This document shows positions 26,482 through 36,258 of a DNA stretch of 64,000 nucleotides, one piece after another. Both the position numbers and the translations under genes were made by a program. Source of the stretch: Ustulina deusta (taxonomy: Eukaryota; Ascomycota; Sordariomycetes; Xylariales; Xylariaceae); assembly GCA_023159155.1 (NCBI GenBank), contig JAJNNX010000034.1:372001-436000 (forward strand), written 5' to 3'. Position 1 is the first letter of the stretch; each line of letters begins with the position of its first letter. The notes under the pieces were generated by a model. That model ran no database searches, was not told where the DNA came from, and was given only the letters and a program-made list of their open reading frames with translations.

Positions 26482-27303
26482 ATGCAAATTTCTGCGACAA
26501 TGCAACGCGAGCTAATGCATGATCCAGTTCCCGACCTTTTAATTTGCAACTGTCTGGACGGAGTGCTAGCGATCGGCCAGCAGATCAATTTTCTTCATAC
26601 TGAGCCGATACATGACGTTGTCAAAATGTATTCCAAGGTTTTCAATTGCCTTGCATTTCTGAAAACTAATGCAAGTACTAAAGAGCTTACATGGCTTGCA
26701 ACGCGTCAGCATGACAATAACATCCTCTGGATGCTTGCAGAACCTACCATGCCATCAAACTGTCAGCCGTTTATACGTATCCTCGCTATAGCAACTGCGG
26801 AGGCAGTCGCCGCTATTGAAGCGAGAGGATTGGGAATTATAACGTTAGATAGTGAGATACGTGCTCTCCGGTGGCGCATCCAAGATATACGCAAAGAAGC
26901 CCAAGACAAAAGGGAGATCCCGGCGCTATCTCCTTTAGAAGGTATTACATCATGTGGATGTAAAGCGGCTTTCCGTCGAGAAGGGATTATAAAGAAGAAG
27001 GATGGCAGCTGGAGGGTTACAAACAAGAGCGAAGAGCTATTTACGCCTGCTATCACATTTAAAGCGTCCGCGGAACAGATGCTGTGGCTTTCGCAGTACC
27101 CTAGCTTCTCGCTGGTCCTACGCACTCTCCACCAACGCTTTGGTGCTAGTGAGGTTGAGATCCAGAACTTTCTCGCACTAGAGGCCGGGGCCAATATTGG
27201 AATGTTTAGAGACACATTGAAAGATTGGCTAGAAAGTGTCAATAATTTTATCTGCGAACTTGAACGTACGCTCATTGAGGGGGTTATTATTCCAGAAATC
27301 TGA
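26482..27303 (+). CDS. Unrecognised protein, possible helical accessory gene
   Basis: An uninterrupted frame of 273 codons, no intron needed. The product is mixed helical, with a Cys-x-Cys pair in TSCGCKAAFRREG (about 154-166), an Ala-rich helix (ILAIATAEAVAAIEARG) and a C-terminal LKDWLESVNNFICELERTL helix. No catalytic motif, signal peptide or membrane span is seen. It is co-oriented with the preceding unknown gene, with the minisatellite between them. Base use is a little more A+T rich than that of the recombinase or sirtuin genes. Codon length and composition suggest it is real, but I cannot assign a family. Confidence 0.5.
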   Translation: MQISATMQRELMHDPVPDLLICNCLDGVLAIGQQINFLHTEPIHDVVKMYSKVFNCLAFLKTNASTKELTWLATRQHDNNILWMLAEPTMPSNCQPFIRILAIATAEAVAAIEARGLGIITLDSEIRALRWRIQDIRKEAQDKREIPALSPLEGITSCGCKAAFRREGIIKKKDGSWRVTNKSEELFTPAITFKASAEQMLWLSQYPSFSLVLRTLHQRFGASEVEIQNFLALEAGANIGMFRDTLKDWLESVNNFICELERTLIEGVIIPEI

Positions 27304-27442
27304 TGCATCCAAAATAAATTATAAATTTGCTTTGCTGTCTAGCTCACCGAAGTCATTATAGCTTGTCAACTATTCGTGATGTCCCCTAGTGAAGCCACAT
27401 TCTCGTTTGACGGGCAATCATCGCTATCCTGGCTACAATTCC

Positions 27443-27823
27443 TGTAACGACCTGGTCAACCGAAAGGGTAATTATCGCAGAGCCTATGGAGTTTTATGTT
27501 CTGGGTAGAATCGACAGTGGTAACGAACACTGAACAAGTGCACTTGATAGCTAGGTCGTCAGGAGATTACTCCCACCTATTCCAAGAAAGGGATAGATAC
27601 CTAGATTGAGGTAAGGACTGACTAGATACATAGGAAACGTTCAGACTATTATACCCATTCCTTCCATCACTTATTCCGTTGGATCATTGTGGTCGCCAAT
27701 GATCCGGATGACCCAGGCCGACCATGTGAATACGTGTCCTGTAGTATAGTTTCTCCTGTTCCGATGTTATGCCTTGTCTCGCGTTATGCCTGCCAACGGG
27801 CTTGCTGGGGTGTTGGCCGTACA
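27443..27823 (+). mobile_element. Solo LTR with 5-bp target duplication ATTCC
   Basis: A 381-bp unit that starts TGTAACGACC and ends GGCCGTACA (TG...CA), flanked on both sides by ATTCC (27438-27442 and 27824-27828), the expected 5-bp duplication. Its middle (CTATTCCAAGAA at about 27578, then TAGATTGAGGTAAGGACTGA) aligns with the solo LTR at 56735-57281 in the same orientation, so both belong to one LTR-retrotransposon family. No internal coding region is attached: a recombinational remnant. Confidence 0.8.
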
Positions 27824-28312
27824 ATTCCCTAGCACGAAAGCATCGCTGAACCTCAAGAATGCTCACTTCTGCGCTGGATACGACGAGACTTTCTTGAGCC
27901 CTTAGGTGCTCTGGCCGGGTCCTTTCGAATGACTGCCCGCAGACGTGACGATCGTCGACAGCGACGCCGACATGTGCCGACCAGGAGCGCTTTACGGGCT
28001 TTCTGGGGCTCCTGGGGTCGATTGGCTATACCAGTGACTTTTAGCCTATTAGCTATGGCCAAGAGAGACTGGAGATATTACAAACCTGAACAATTACCCT
28101 CTTTTAGCTCCCGGACCTTCAACAAGAGGTCCGAAAAACTCTCACCCTCCTTGCGGACCTTCTCTAGCACGATAAGGGTGTCTATTGATGGGAGCTCCCA
28201 GTCTGAATCGTCTTCGAAATCTTCGTTGATTTCTCCCAAGACATCTTCAATGGTGAGCGTCTTGTGGTTTTGTGGTGTTGCTCGAGCGATAGGCTTCGCC
28301 GTCGTCAGGAGG

Positions 28313-28366
28313 GTTGTAGGAGCCATGAGAGTTGTAGGAGCTATGAGAGTTGTGGGAGCCATGAGA
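28313..28366. repeat. 18-bp tandem repeat, three copies
   Basis: Three head-to-tail copies of GTTGTAGGAGCCATGAGA with one base changed in copy 2 and one in copy 3. Read leftwards it encodes a six-residue repeat (Ala-Pro-Thr-Thr-Leu-Met/Ile) at the N-terminus of the small frame noted here. Confidence 0.85.
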
Positions 28367-28673
28367 GATATTTGAAGGGGAGAGTTATCAGGGACGGTCA
28401 GGTAGGGGGTCGACTCTATTTATGCTTTCTGAGCCCCTCACTGGGAGTCCGACTGGCTCAAAGGCATTGTGACCCTCCATCACCGCCTCGCCGTCAAGGG
28501 CATCTTCATGCACGCCCCCTGATCCTTTAATGAAAGCCAATGGGAGCCTGGTGTGGCCGTCCAGCCGAGTTCCACGACACTAAGCGACCAGTCCGCTTCG
28601 TCATGGGCTGCCTCGGTTGTCCAGCATGAGAGGCGAGGCAGAAACCATGGTCACGTCCACAGCACCCTCGCTG

Positions 28674-28684
28674 AGCTATAAAAG
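28674..28684 (+). promoter_or_regulatory. TATA-like box of the sirtuin gene
   Basis: GCTATAAAAG about 90 bp before the sirtuin ATG, followed by pyrimidine-rich sequence (CTTCTCTACGCTGCTCTTCC). Position and sequence fit a fungal core promoter. Confidence 0.45.
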
Positions 28685-28765
28685 CAACAGCTTCCCCATG
28701 GTCTTCTCTACGCTGCTCTTCCCTCCTTCAACCTCATTTCGATCGCTCCCCATTTCAAGACCATC

Positions 28766-29890
28766 ATGCCAAGACGACAGGCATCGACCCGCTTCATCCA
28801 TGTTGGGCCTGGTTCCCAAGAGCTACAGACTATTGCAGATGCTCTCTCAGGCGCCCGTAAGATCGTGACTATTGCTGGCGCTGGCATTAGTACGGCGGCT
28901 GGCATTCCGGTTAGGAGAATTCAGCGCCTCTAGCATGAAGATAGCTAACAAAACTAGGACTTCCGCTCGTCGGGTGGACTTTACGCCGACGGCGCGCTCT
29001 TTAAGGAAGCTGCTTTCTTCGACTCGCGAAGGGCTCAGCTCCTTAAGACAGCCCTACGCATTCGAGATCTTGCCGTGAGTCGCGAGCCAACGGAGACGCA
29101 TAGATGGCTCGCATCGCTGCGGTCTAAGCTTCTTCGTTGCTACACCCAAAACGTCGATATGCTCGAGGCAAAAGCGGGCCTAGTGACAGGTCTAGGCCAG
29201 CGATTCGATTGCATCCCACTTCACGGAAGTTTAGCCAACTTGAAGTGTCATCTCTGTCACGAAGCGTACGAATGGCAGGACTACCGATGTCATATCGAAG
29301 AATATATTAGCAAGGACCGCAATACCGAGAATAGCGATAACGAAGACCAACTGACGCTTCCTCTTCCTTGCCCAAGGTGCAACGGCCGGTTCGAGGCTCG
29401 AAAGGAGGCTGGAATGCGACTCTTGCCCATCGGCCAGCTTAGGCCGAGTATGGTCATGCTTGACGAGACCCACCCACAAGGTGAAGAAATTGCTCACCTC
29501 GCCCGTCGCGATGAATGGGCGAGTCCTGACCTTCTCCTGGTGCTAGGCACAAGTCTGAAGGTTAACGGGTCAAAGAGCCTGCTTAGGCAGTTTGCCCGGC
29601 CAATCCGTCGGCAAGGTGGAAAGGTTATATACGTGAACCTATCAAAGCCTCCGAGTGATTGCGGCGCCTTGGTCGATTATTGGGTACAGTGGGACGTTGA
29701 TGAGTGGGTGCGAGACCTAAAGGGAAGGCAGCATCAATCAGGGACAGGTATAAGAAGGGGCCATGCTCGCAGAACACCTCGAAAGGACCGTATTTTGTCG
29801 CCAAAAACACGCACACTTCTTAATTTTAAGGACATCGGAGCGCTTCGAGAACCGCTTGGCTCGAGAGGCAATCCGATTCTTTTAGATTGA
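28766..29890 (+). CDS. Sirtuin (NAD-dependent protein deacylase), Hst3/Hst4-like
   Basis: Exons 28766-28909 and 28958-29890 join across a 48-bp intron (GTTAGG, GCTAAC, CTAG) that falls exactly between GAGISTAAGIP and DFRSSGGLY, restoring the NAD-binding signature. The product is 358 residues. Other marks: CYTQNVDML (109-117), PLHGSL with catalytic His137, zinc cysteines C145-x2-C148 and C186-x2-C189, and VLGTSLKVNGSKSLLRQFA (244-262) with IYVNLSKPP. The KVNGSKSLLRQFA segment and long zinc-module insert favour the nuclear Hst3/Hst4 group that deacetylates histone H3. The basic C-terminal tail (RRGHARRTPRKDR) supports nuclear location. The GTTAGG donor is weak. The protein is shorter than usual core Hst4 proteins, so it may be an accessory paralogue. 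Confidence 0.88.
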
Positions 29891-30229
29891 GCAACTAAGT
29901 AGTTACTTGAACCATATACCAAACACATACATAATAAGAGGCATAGTATTAACAAGCAACTCCAACAATATCTGTTCTCGATTCTTAGCTATGGCTATAC
30001 AAACTGATTAGATTTCGGAGTAGATGAGAGAAGACTACAACAGAAATCGTAGAGTTAATGTTCCCAAACTTCTACGTCCACAAACGCACCGTAGTCCAGA
30101 CTACAGAGTGCCTAAATGCGTTGGAGGGCTATCATATCAACGGCAGAATTCCCGTGCAAACGCATACCTAAGCCTTCCATCAGAGGCGGGCAGCCGATCG
30201 CTCAGCCTGCCGGTTAACCTTCCTAGCCT
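29891..30229. other. Convergent intergenic gap
   Basis: The 339 bases between the 3' ends of the sirtuin and the leftward membrane-protein gene. No gene or repeat seen. Confidence 0.4.
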
Positions 30230-31282
30230 TCATGTCTTGGCGGTCTCATAGCCCCAGTACACTGCCATAACCACCGTGAACACGAAGGCAGTCCACGTAA
30301 TGGCGATAAATTTCTGGCCGGTAGACACCGATAGCCCGATATGCTGGCCGAGGTCGTTGATCCTGCTCGCCGACTTTCCGCTCTCCACTACGATGATATT
30401 GCCGACAAACAGTACAAAGGCCGCGAGTAGGGCAACGATGAGATTCGCCCAGGATATGCCATAGGTGGGTCGAAAGAGCCATGCGGTGCAGAGGAGCAGG
30501 GAGAGAACCGAAAAGGCGACAGCCAAAATATAGAAGCCTGCCAGGGTTTGGAACTGCCCTGAGATGTTGTCCAGCTCATCCTGGAGGTCTTTCGTGAAGC
30601 CAAGCTTGGCCAGGTTCAGGTGTAGAGGACCAATGTCTAGCTGGTGATCGAGGAGCGCCGAGATATTAAAAAGGGCGGTTGAGCGTCAGCAACAAGACAC
30701 TCGCACGGGGGCATGAAGGGGGATAAACTAAAAACGGGGGTACCTACAAGGCTTCAGAGGCTGCGTACAGCTGGTCACGTTGTATCCAGCCCCGGAAGTG
30801 GTTGCATTCGGGGTGAAAGTGCCCTGGCAGACGTCCATGACGTGGAGGGAGTACCACTGCTGGACCCCTATCTCCTTCGCGAGCTTGTCGGCGATATCGT
30901 CTTCGATGCTTGAGAGCTCCGCGAGGCCGGAGCTGACGGCCGACCCAACCGCCGCGGTTGCGCCTGCGCACAACTTGCCCAGGGCCCCCCCAAGAGGCCC
31001 ACAAGATGTAGGGGAGGGATCGCTTCCTCCGTTCGTCGGTGTCGGGATGAGGTTTTGGCCCAGCGTAGATGTGTTCAGCAAGAGAATGTGGTAGTCCTCC
31101 ATGAAGCCGGGGTTCTTGCCAGCAGTGAGAGCTAGCGCAGTAAGCACTAGGGTCACCACAGCGATGGGGATGCCGACTGCAGCGCGCATTTGAGACTTTG
31201 AGACCCGCTCAAAGGTTGTGCGGACTATGCGCACCTGCGTTTTCGAGACCCGCTCGAGGGTGCGTACTGCGTAGTTCTGCAT
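30230..31282 (-). CDS. SUR7/PalI-like four-span membrane protein
   Basis: Exon 1 (31282 to about 30753) has a basic N-terminus with a duplicated R-T-(L/F)-E-R-V-S-K-(T/S)-Q unit, then span 1 (AAVGIPIAVVTLVLTALAL), a long outer loop and WYSLHVMDVCQGTF with paired Cys, the SUR7/PalI loop signature. Exon 2 (about 30685-30230) has three spans (FYILAVAFSVLSLLL, WANLIVALLAAFVLFVGNI, FIAITWTAFVFTVVMAVYWG). The intron starts near GTAGGTACC (30756-30748), but I could not find a frame-correct AG before the conserved-looking FNISALLDHQLDIG part. Either the acceptor is at CTAG (about 30638) and that segment is intronic, or the gene carries a defect. Plasma-membrane location is inferred. It is the second family member in the window. 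Confidence 0.65.
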
Positions 31283-32000
31283 ATTCGAGACCTGCTCGAT
31301 GTTAAACGAAGCTAAGAGGCGAACTGAAATGCAGCTAGAACAGCTAGAATCTAGAACAAGGAAGGGATACCCAGGAGAGAAGTGGGAAATGGCAAGGATC
31401 CGATTATTGCACTAGGCTTATAAGTGCGGCGAGCCCCGAAATCCCGGCTCCGGGCCGCCGCAGGCGTCCACGAACTCGGAGTGCCGTGCAGATGGAACCG
31501 GGTATCAAGGCACTGAACATCCTTCTCTCCTTCCCACAAGCGGCAGTCTAGTGTCGCGTCTGCGTCCTGTGTCCCTATTTGTGTCGTTTGCTTTATCCTC
31601 CATGGCTCGGCGAAAGGGAGCTAGCTCGCTGCACCGCGGTCGCTGATACGCGGGACCGGCCTTGTTCGGCCCCATTTGTCTCGCCCGTCTTAGACTACCT
31701 AGGTAGGCTGCGGTGCGCGGCTTAGAGGGATACTACGGAGAGGTAGTATGGCAATCCGGCGCGACTAGGTTATGGCATCATCTGTAGGGCGTACCAGGGG
31801 GACTCCAGAATAACCGTGGCAGAGAGCCTCTCTTTCCGGAATCAGAGGTTCTGGGAGCCCTTTCTTTCGGTATCCTAACAAGTCCATCTGTTTAATATGG
31901 GTAAATAAAAGTTACAGATCTGCCCTGTTTCTCAGATGGTGCGAGCCGCCGTCTTTTTGTTGGGATCTATTCCCTGCGAGACATCTCATACCCTATCAAG
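31283..32000. other. Divergent promoter region
   Basis: About 720 bp between the leftward SUR7-like gene and the rightward thaumatin-like gene, so it should hold both promoters. CCTACCTAGG-type short palindromes occur around 31690-31705. No gene seen. Confidence 0.4.
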
Positions 32001-32832
32001 ATGCAGCTTAAAGTTAGCGCTATCGCTGGCTGGACCTTCACGACGACGGCACGAGCCGCCCTAACAGCTATAAAACCCACTTTCAGCAGAGCCGTCGTGA
32101 ATGCTCATCCAGTGCCGACCACAACTCTTGCACGAACTGAAGGAGCCGTGCTGAAGCCCCGTATCGACCTGCCCCCAGAGTACCTGACGATCGCTATTGT
32201 CAATAGTCAGGGCGGGCCGATCGGCACCTCTCATGCATCCAACGTCGGTGGTCCGACCCCGATCTGGGGCGACAATGGACCTGGCACCATCGCCAGCGGG
32301 GGGGCGGCAGCCGTGGTCGTCCCGACCGGCTGGGCAGGCAATGTCGCCATTTTCGATGCCTCGATGAATGGATCTGAGCCCGCTCCGGCGACAGATAGTT
32401 CTTTGATCGAGGCCTCCTTCGTCGTTCCGGATGGGTACGAAATGGCAGTGGCTGATATCGATGTGTCCTACGTGTACGTTGCCGGTCCTCCGCCTGCTAC
32501 CTTTCTAACTAACTGCCTGCAGCAACGGCTTCAGCGACGCTATTACTTGTGCTTGCTCGGGTGTAGTCGTGACCGGGTGCAACCTTCGGCTATGGGATTT
32601 GAACGCCTGTCCCGACGATAACAACGGGGCGTGCGTCAACCCCCTCCGACCGGATCTAGACGCGACCGCCGCGGTGCCATTCTTCGCCCCGTGCCAGGGG
32701 GCCGCTTACACGTTCCCTCACGACGATGACGCTAACAGCTGGGGCCAGTGTCAGAGCGGCGAGATTACCTGCTGCGTCGGCAAGGGCTGCCCCCCTAATC
32801 CGAAGCAGCCTTTCAACCCCCGAGGCAGGTAA
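32001..32832 (+). CDS. Thaumatin/osmotin-like protein
   Basis: Exons 32001-32473 and 32523-32832 join across a 49-bp intron (GTACGT, CTAACTAAC, CTGCAG) in frame, giving 260 residues. After the junction the sequence reads NGFSDAITCACSG...VTGCNLRLWDLNACPDD with a C-terminal GEITCCVGKGCPP. The spacing and number of cysteines, the DVSYV-NGFS segment and the VPTGWAGNVAIFD segment fit fungal members of the osmotin/thaumatin-like superfamily. The N-terminus is only weakly hydrophobic, so secretion is likely for the family but not clear here. Such proteins bind or cut beta-glucans or act as small secreted factors. No REDDD-type acidic cleft could be checked with confidence. Confidence 0.65.
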
Positions 32833-33924
32833 ATTTACCGATATTATAGGGCGTCACAAGACCAATGCACTGGTAATTCAATTGCGACGAGCAGGCTTGG
32901 CTGCGCTTATTGCTGTATTCCATATTAGCTTGATATACTACTATCTTAATTATGGAGGGCTCGCAGTCACTTATATCGCTGTAGCTTGTAAAGCTTATAG
33001 GGCGCTATAGCCTAAATGCACCGTTATTTAATTGTGGCAGGTCTAAGGTGATATATCGGGGTGATCTATGCGTAAATTCCACAGTGGCTATGTACAAGCC
33101 CCTAAGTTTCCCGGTGTGCACTTAGATGGAGTTCTAGCTCGGTGACTCTCCCATTTAGATAACACTTGCGACCGGCCAACTAATCGTCTTCCAGCTCCGA
33201 AAGTGTAAGGACATCTATATCGTCGTAACCGAACTGGTTGTTCGTAGTGTGCATCAGCCCCTATAGCTCCGTATTTTAGTGTCTAGATTACGAATATATA
33301 AAATTGGCCGAATGCTATACGCTTTATAAAAGATAATCCCTAGACAACTCTTAGTAAAAGACACTTTTGCTTAGTTATATTTATCGTCTAATCGTAGTAC
33401 TTTTAAGTAGCTACAAGGTTTTTACTTGTTAATTTACCCTTGGGACGTTGGATCCGGTGAGGAGTATGCCTTTGAAGAGCCTGCCGACAAGGCTTTTTCG
33501 GGGCAACTAAGTCGATGATTAAACCCTCTAGGCACCAAGCCGACTGAGCAAAGTAGGTGATACTTTATAAGCAGAAACCTCGTATCTGAATCTATACGGA
33601 ATACCAATCAAATCACGACGTACTGTGTCTTCTACTTCAAAGCATGATTGAGTGGCGAGACACCTATGATATGCATGGCTTATTTTCATGATGGTTGTAC
33701 CCCAGACTAACCCAATGCCGAGGATTTCGATCGGCCATAGAGCCCTGATCGATATATCATGACTTCCTAGGAAGTCGTGGAGGAAAGAGATGGCAGGGCT
33801 GGCAAACCTGCCTGCCTATTCTGCCCAAGTGACGGTCCCGTCCACATGTCAATGGAACTATTGTTGGTATGTCTTAGACCACCTCTAATACCACTTCTCT
33901 GCTGTACTGGCTAGTCCTTGTATG
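32833..33924. other. Gene-free stretch
   Basis: About 1.1 kb, increasingly A+T rich (33280-33430), without supported genes. It may be a mildly decayed repeat; no boundary seen. Confidence 0.4.
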
Positions 33925-34279
33925 CTTTTAGATCTGCTACTGTTCCTGCTTAACGATGACGATTTGCGCTTCTTACTGCTGGTGGTAGTAGAACTATCAG
34001 ACGGTAGTTGGCGAGACTTCGCCGCGTCCGAAGCTCGCTTCATGCCCTCTTCTGGACGAGCGTCTAAAGAGCCCGAATCTCGTTCAGCCGCTTATTCATC
34101 CCCCAGTCTATAATGTTACGGATGTATCTGGGGAACTCTACGTAATCTTCAAGCTTCTGAAGCAAGAATCCGTCGATATTCGCTATCTAGTAATCTAGGT
34201 CGTTATGTTCCGATGAGACGTAAAGTCGCGCTTCTTTACCATTCGTGGCAATACTAAATACGGCACTGCCAATGGACCG
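33925..34279 (-). pseudogene. Decayed C-terminal part of a fungal accessory gene (DUF7924-like)
   Basis: Read leftwards from 34279, the sequence encodes a protein-like run (SIATNGKEARLYVS, then GFLLQKLEDYVEFPRYIRN, IIDWGMNKRLNEIRAL) broken by in-frame TAG stops, then a Ser/Lys tail (TTTSSKKRKSSSLSRNSS) in a shifted frame. It resembles, from memory, the C-terminal end of the DUF7924 family common in fungal accessory genomes, where the run FLL...EF...VRNI.DWG is conserved. Stops after DLDY and after EIRAL make it a pseudogene. It lies just downstream of the casein kinase gene, but in another frame. Confidence 0.5.
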
Positions 34280-34283
34280 GATA

Positions 34284-35379
34284 TTATCGCTCTCGCATTG
34301 CATTACTTGGCGGTTGAGGTGCTGGCTGGCTGACCTTGCCGTGGACCTCATCGAACCTTTTCATAGTCCAATCGAAGACACTGTCATACTTGAAGCCCTC
34401 AGATCTAAAGCGACTGCGAAAGAGGTTACGAAGATACCCATAGTTAGGTTTGTCCCGAAAACCCAACGATCGCGTGTAGTCGATATATCTGGCAAATTCG
34501 GTCGGTAGTAAGTCTCGACAAAGCTCTTCGCCCGACAAACTCATCTTCTTTTGTTTGATGAGCTCACGTTTTTCGTGATCTGTTGCAGCCTTTAAACCCT
34601 GCCATGGCAAAGAACCACGAGCGAAGTATATAAGCATGTATCCTAGGGATTCTAGGTCGTCCCCCCATGATTGCTCTTCGACTATGTGAGCGATGATACG
34701 GCTATAAGGAATTGTGCGGGATGCTTACCAAGACCCTTGTGATTGTTAATGCTGGCATAGCGACAGGTTCCACCAAAGGGCAGGCCCTGGTAGCCCATGT
34801 ACTGCTCATCATTAGAGAACTCTTTTGCCAGGCCAAAATCAATGGTATACAATATATTCCCCTGCCTGCCGATACCAAATAGGAAATTATCGGGCTTGAC
34901 GTCGCGATGAAGAAAGCGTTGGTGGATGCGCTCGATTCGGGAAATGGCCTGGTCAGCAATAAGGAGAATAGTTTTGAGTGAAAATCTTCTATTGCAATAG
35001 TTGAAGAGGTCCTCGAGCGACGGCCCTAAAAGTTCGAATACGAGCACACTATAACTCCCCTCCTCCCCAAACCAGTATACTCGTGGAATTCCGACCTTGC
35101 CAGCTAGCTCTTTGTATGTCTTTGCCTCGTCCTCAAGCTCTTTCCGGGATTCCATGAGTTTGATAGCAACTTCATCGCCGGTATGCATGTCGGTTCCTTC
35201 ACTAGTCAGCCTCTAAACTGACCAGTGGAAGCTGGGGTGACACACCGGAATACACCAGGCCGAAGCCTCCTTGGCCAATCTTGCGATCAACGCGGTATCT
35301 ATCGTCAATAAGTATGTCCTAAGCAGGTTTGAAGTAAGTATATATGGTAACAAGCGTAAAATGAGATATATACCTTCAT
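34284..35379 (-). CDS. Divergent casein kinase 1-like Ser/Thr kinase
   Basis: Four exons (35379-35374, 35318-35246, 35196-34729, 34681-34284) join through introns of 55, 49 and 47 bp; all junctions keep frame, giving 314 residues. Exon 1 encodes only Met-Lys. Kinase marks: IGQGGFGLVYSG (glycine loop), VAIKLM (ATP lysine), HRDVKPDNFL (catalytic loop), IDFGLAKEF, and GTCRYASINNH, the CK1-specific version of the APE region, then DDLESLGYMLIYF and GSLPWQGLKA. The segment between DFG and GTCRYAS differs from the usual KHIPYRE...LTGTARYAS pattern, so this is a fast-evolving copy. It ends soon after the kinase domain, with no lipid-modified tail. Catalytic residues are intact, so activity is possible. 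Confidence 0.88.
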
Positions 35380-36258
35380 TTTGATATGCAGTTCACTAAC
35401 AATAACAGTCGAGTTCGAGCCATGAATCGTCGAAGTTTGCTTGCCATCGCGTCGGCTCCTGCAGGTTTCTGGCAACTTTAGGTGGTGATAATTCAGAATA
35501 AAGTGGGGGATGGAGGGGTTGACACGGGTGGTGCATCCATTGGCGCGATAAATTTAGCTTGGTATTTCTTTTTTAGACAGGCCATCTGAATTGGCCGCTA
35601 CTTTACCTAAATAGGCATTAGCTAGACGTACTAAAGACGGATTAGGTATAAACCACGTTGTGCCACCTTACGCCTGAGTAGCCCACCCCTACTGACCTAA
35701 GGGTGTCTACCTCACCTAGTACTTCGCGATAAGCCCTATTAATACCTAGGTACCGATAAGTCTCTAATAAAAGCCTCGTGAGCTTCGAAGGGCATGAGTA
35801 GCGGACTAAAATGGAAATTTATTCGTTTTCTTTCTAGAGTGGAGGTTGGCGCGGAGCGCACGCCCCCCGAAAGTTAAGGAATTTAAAAGATGGCTGAACT
35901 TGTGGTTGTTCGCAGCGCAGCCGCTGGTATCGAAGGTGACACTGAATTATATTTTGGGGGTGGGGGGGACGTACGCACTAGTGAGGTAACGTTTCAGAAT
36001 AGAGGAGTATTAGCGGCGGCCAACCCAGGTGGCTTGGCTTTGCTTTGGACGTGCGCGTAAACGACTGGTTGCCAGTGTCCCAGAGCCAACCTCGCTTATC
36101 GCATGCATTTACGTCGCACCGTATCACAGCTTCCTGACCAATCCCCCGTTCCCGCTCGACACATCGGAGACGCGCCTCCAGACAAAGTGTCTAGGACTTC
36201 AGAACCCATTTAACCCCTCATTCCATCTTCTCAGACTAACCTCAGAATATGGCCGGTT
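35380..36258. other. Divergent promoter region
   Basis: About 880 bp between the leftward kinase and the rightward PD-(D/E)XK-like gene. It includes repeated CCTA/TAGG-rich palindromic bits (35600-35760) and a G run at 35958-35967. No gene supported. Confidence 0.4.

Larger units (their letters stand above)
27829..28765. other. Sirtuin upstream region with a small Ala-Pro-Thr repeat frame
   Basis: A leftward frame at 28362-28078 encodes 94 residues: a Met-Ala-Pro-Thr-Thr-Leu repeat, then an acidic helical part (GEINEDFEDDSDWELPSID). It could be a gene fragment but has no family I can name. The top-strand frames here look like its shadow. The last 200 bases are the sirtuin promoter. Confidence 0.35.
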
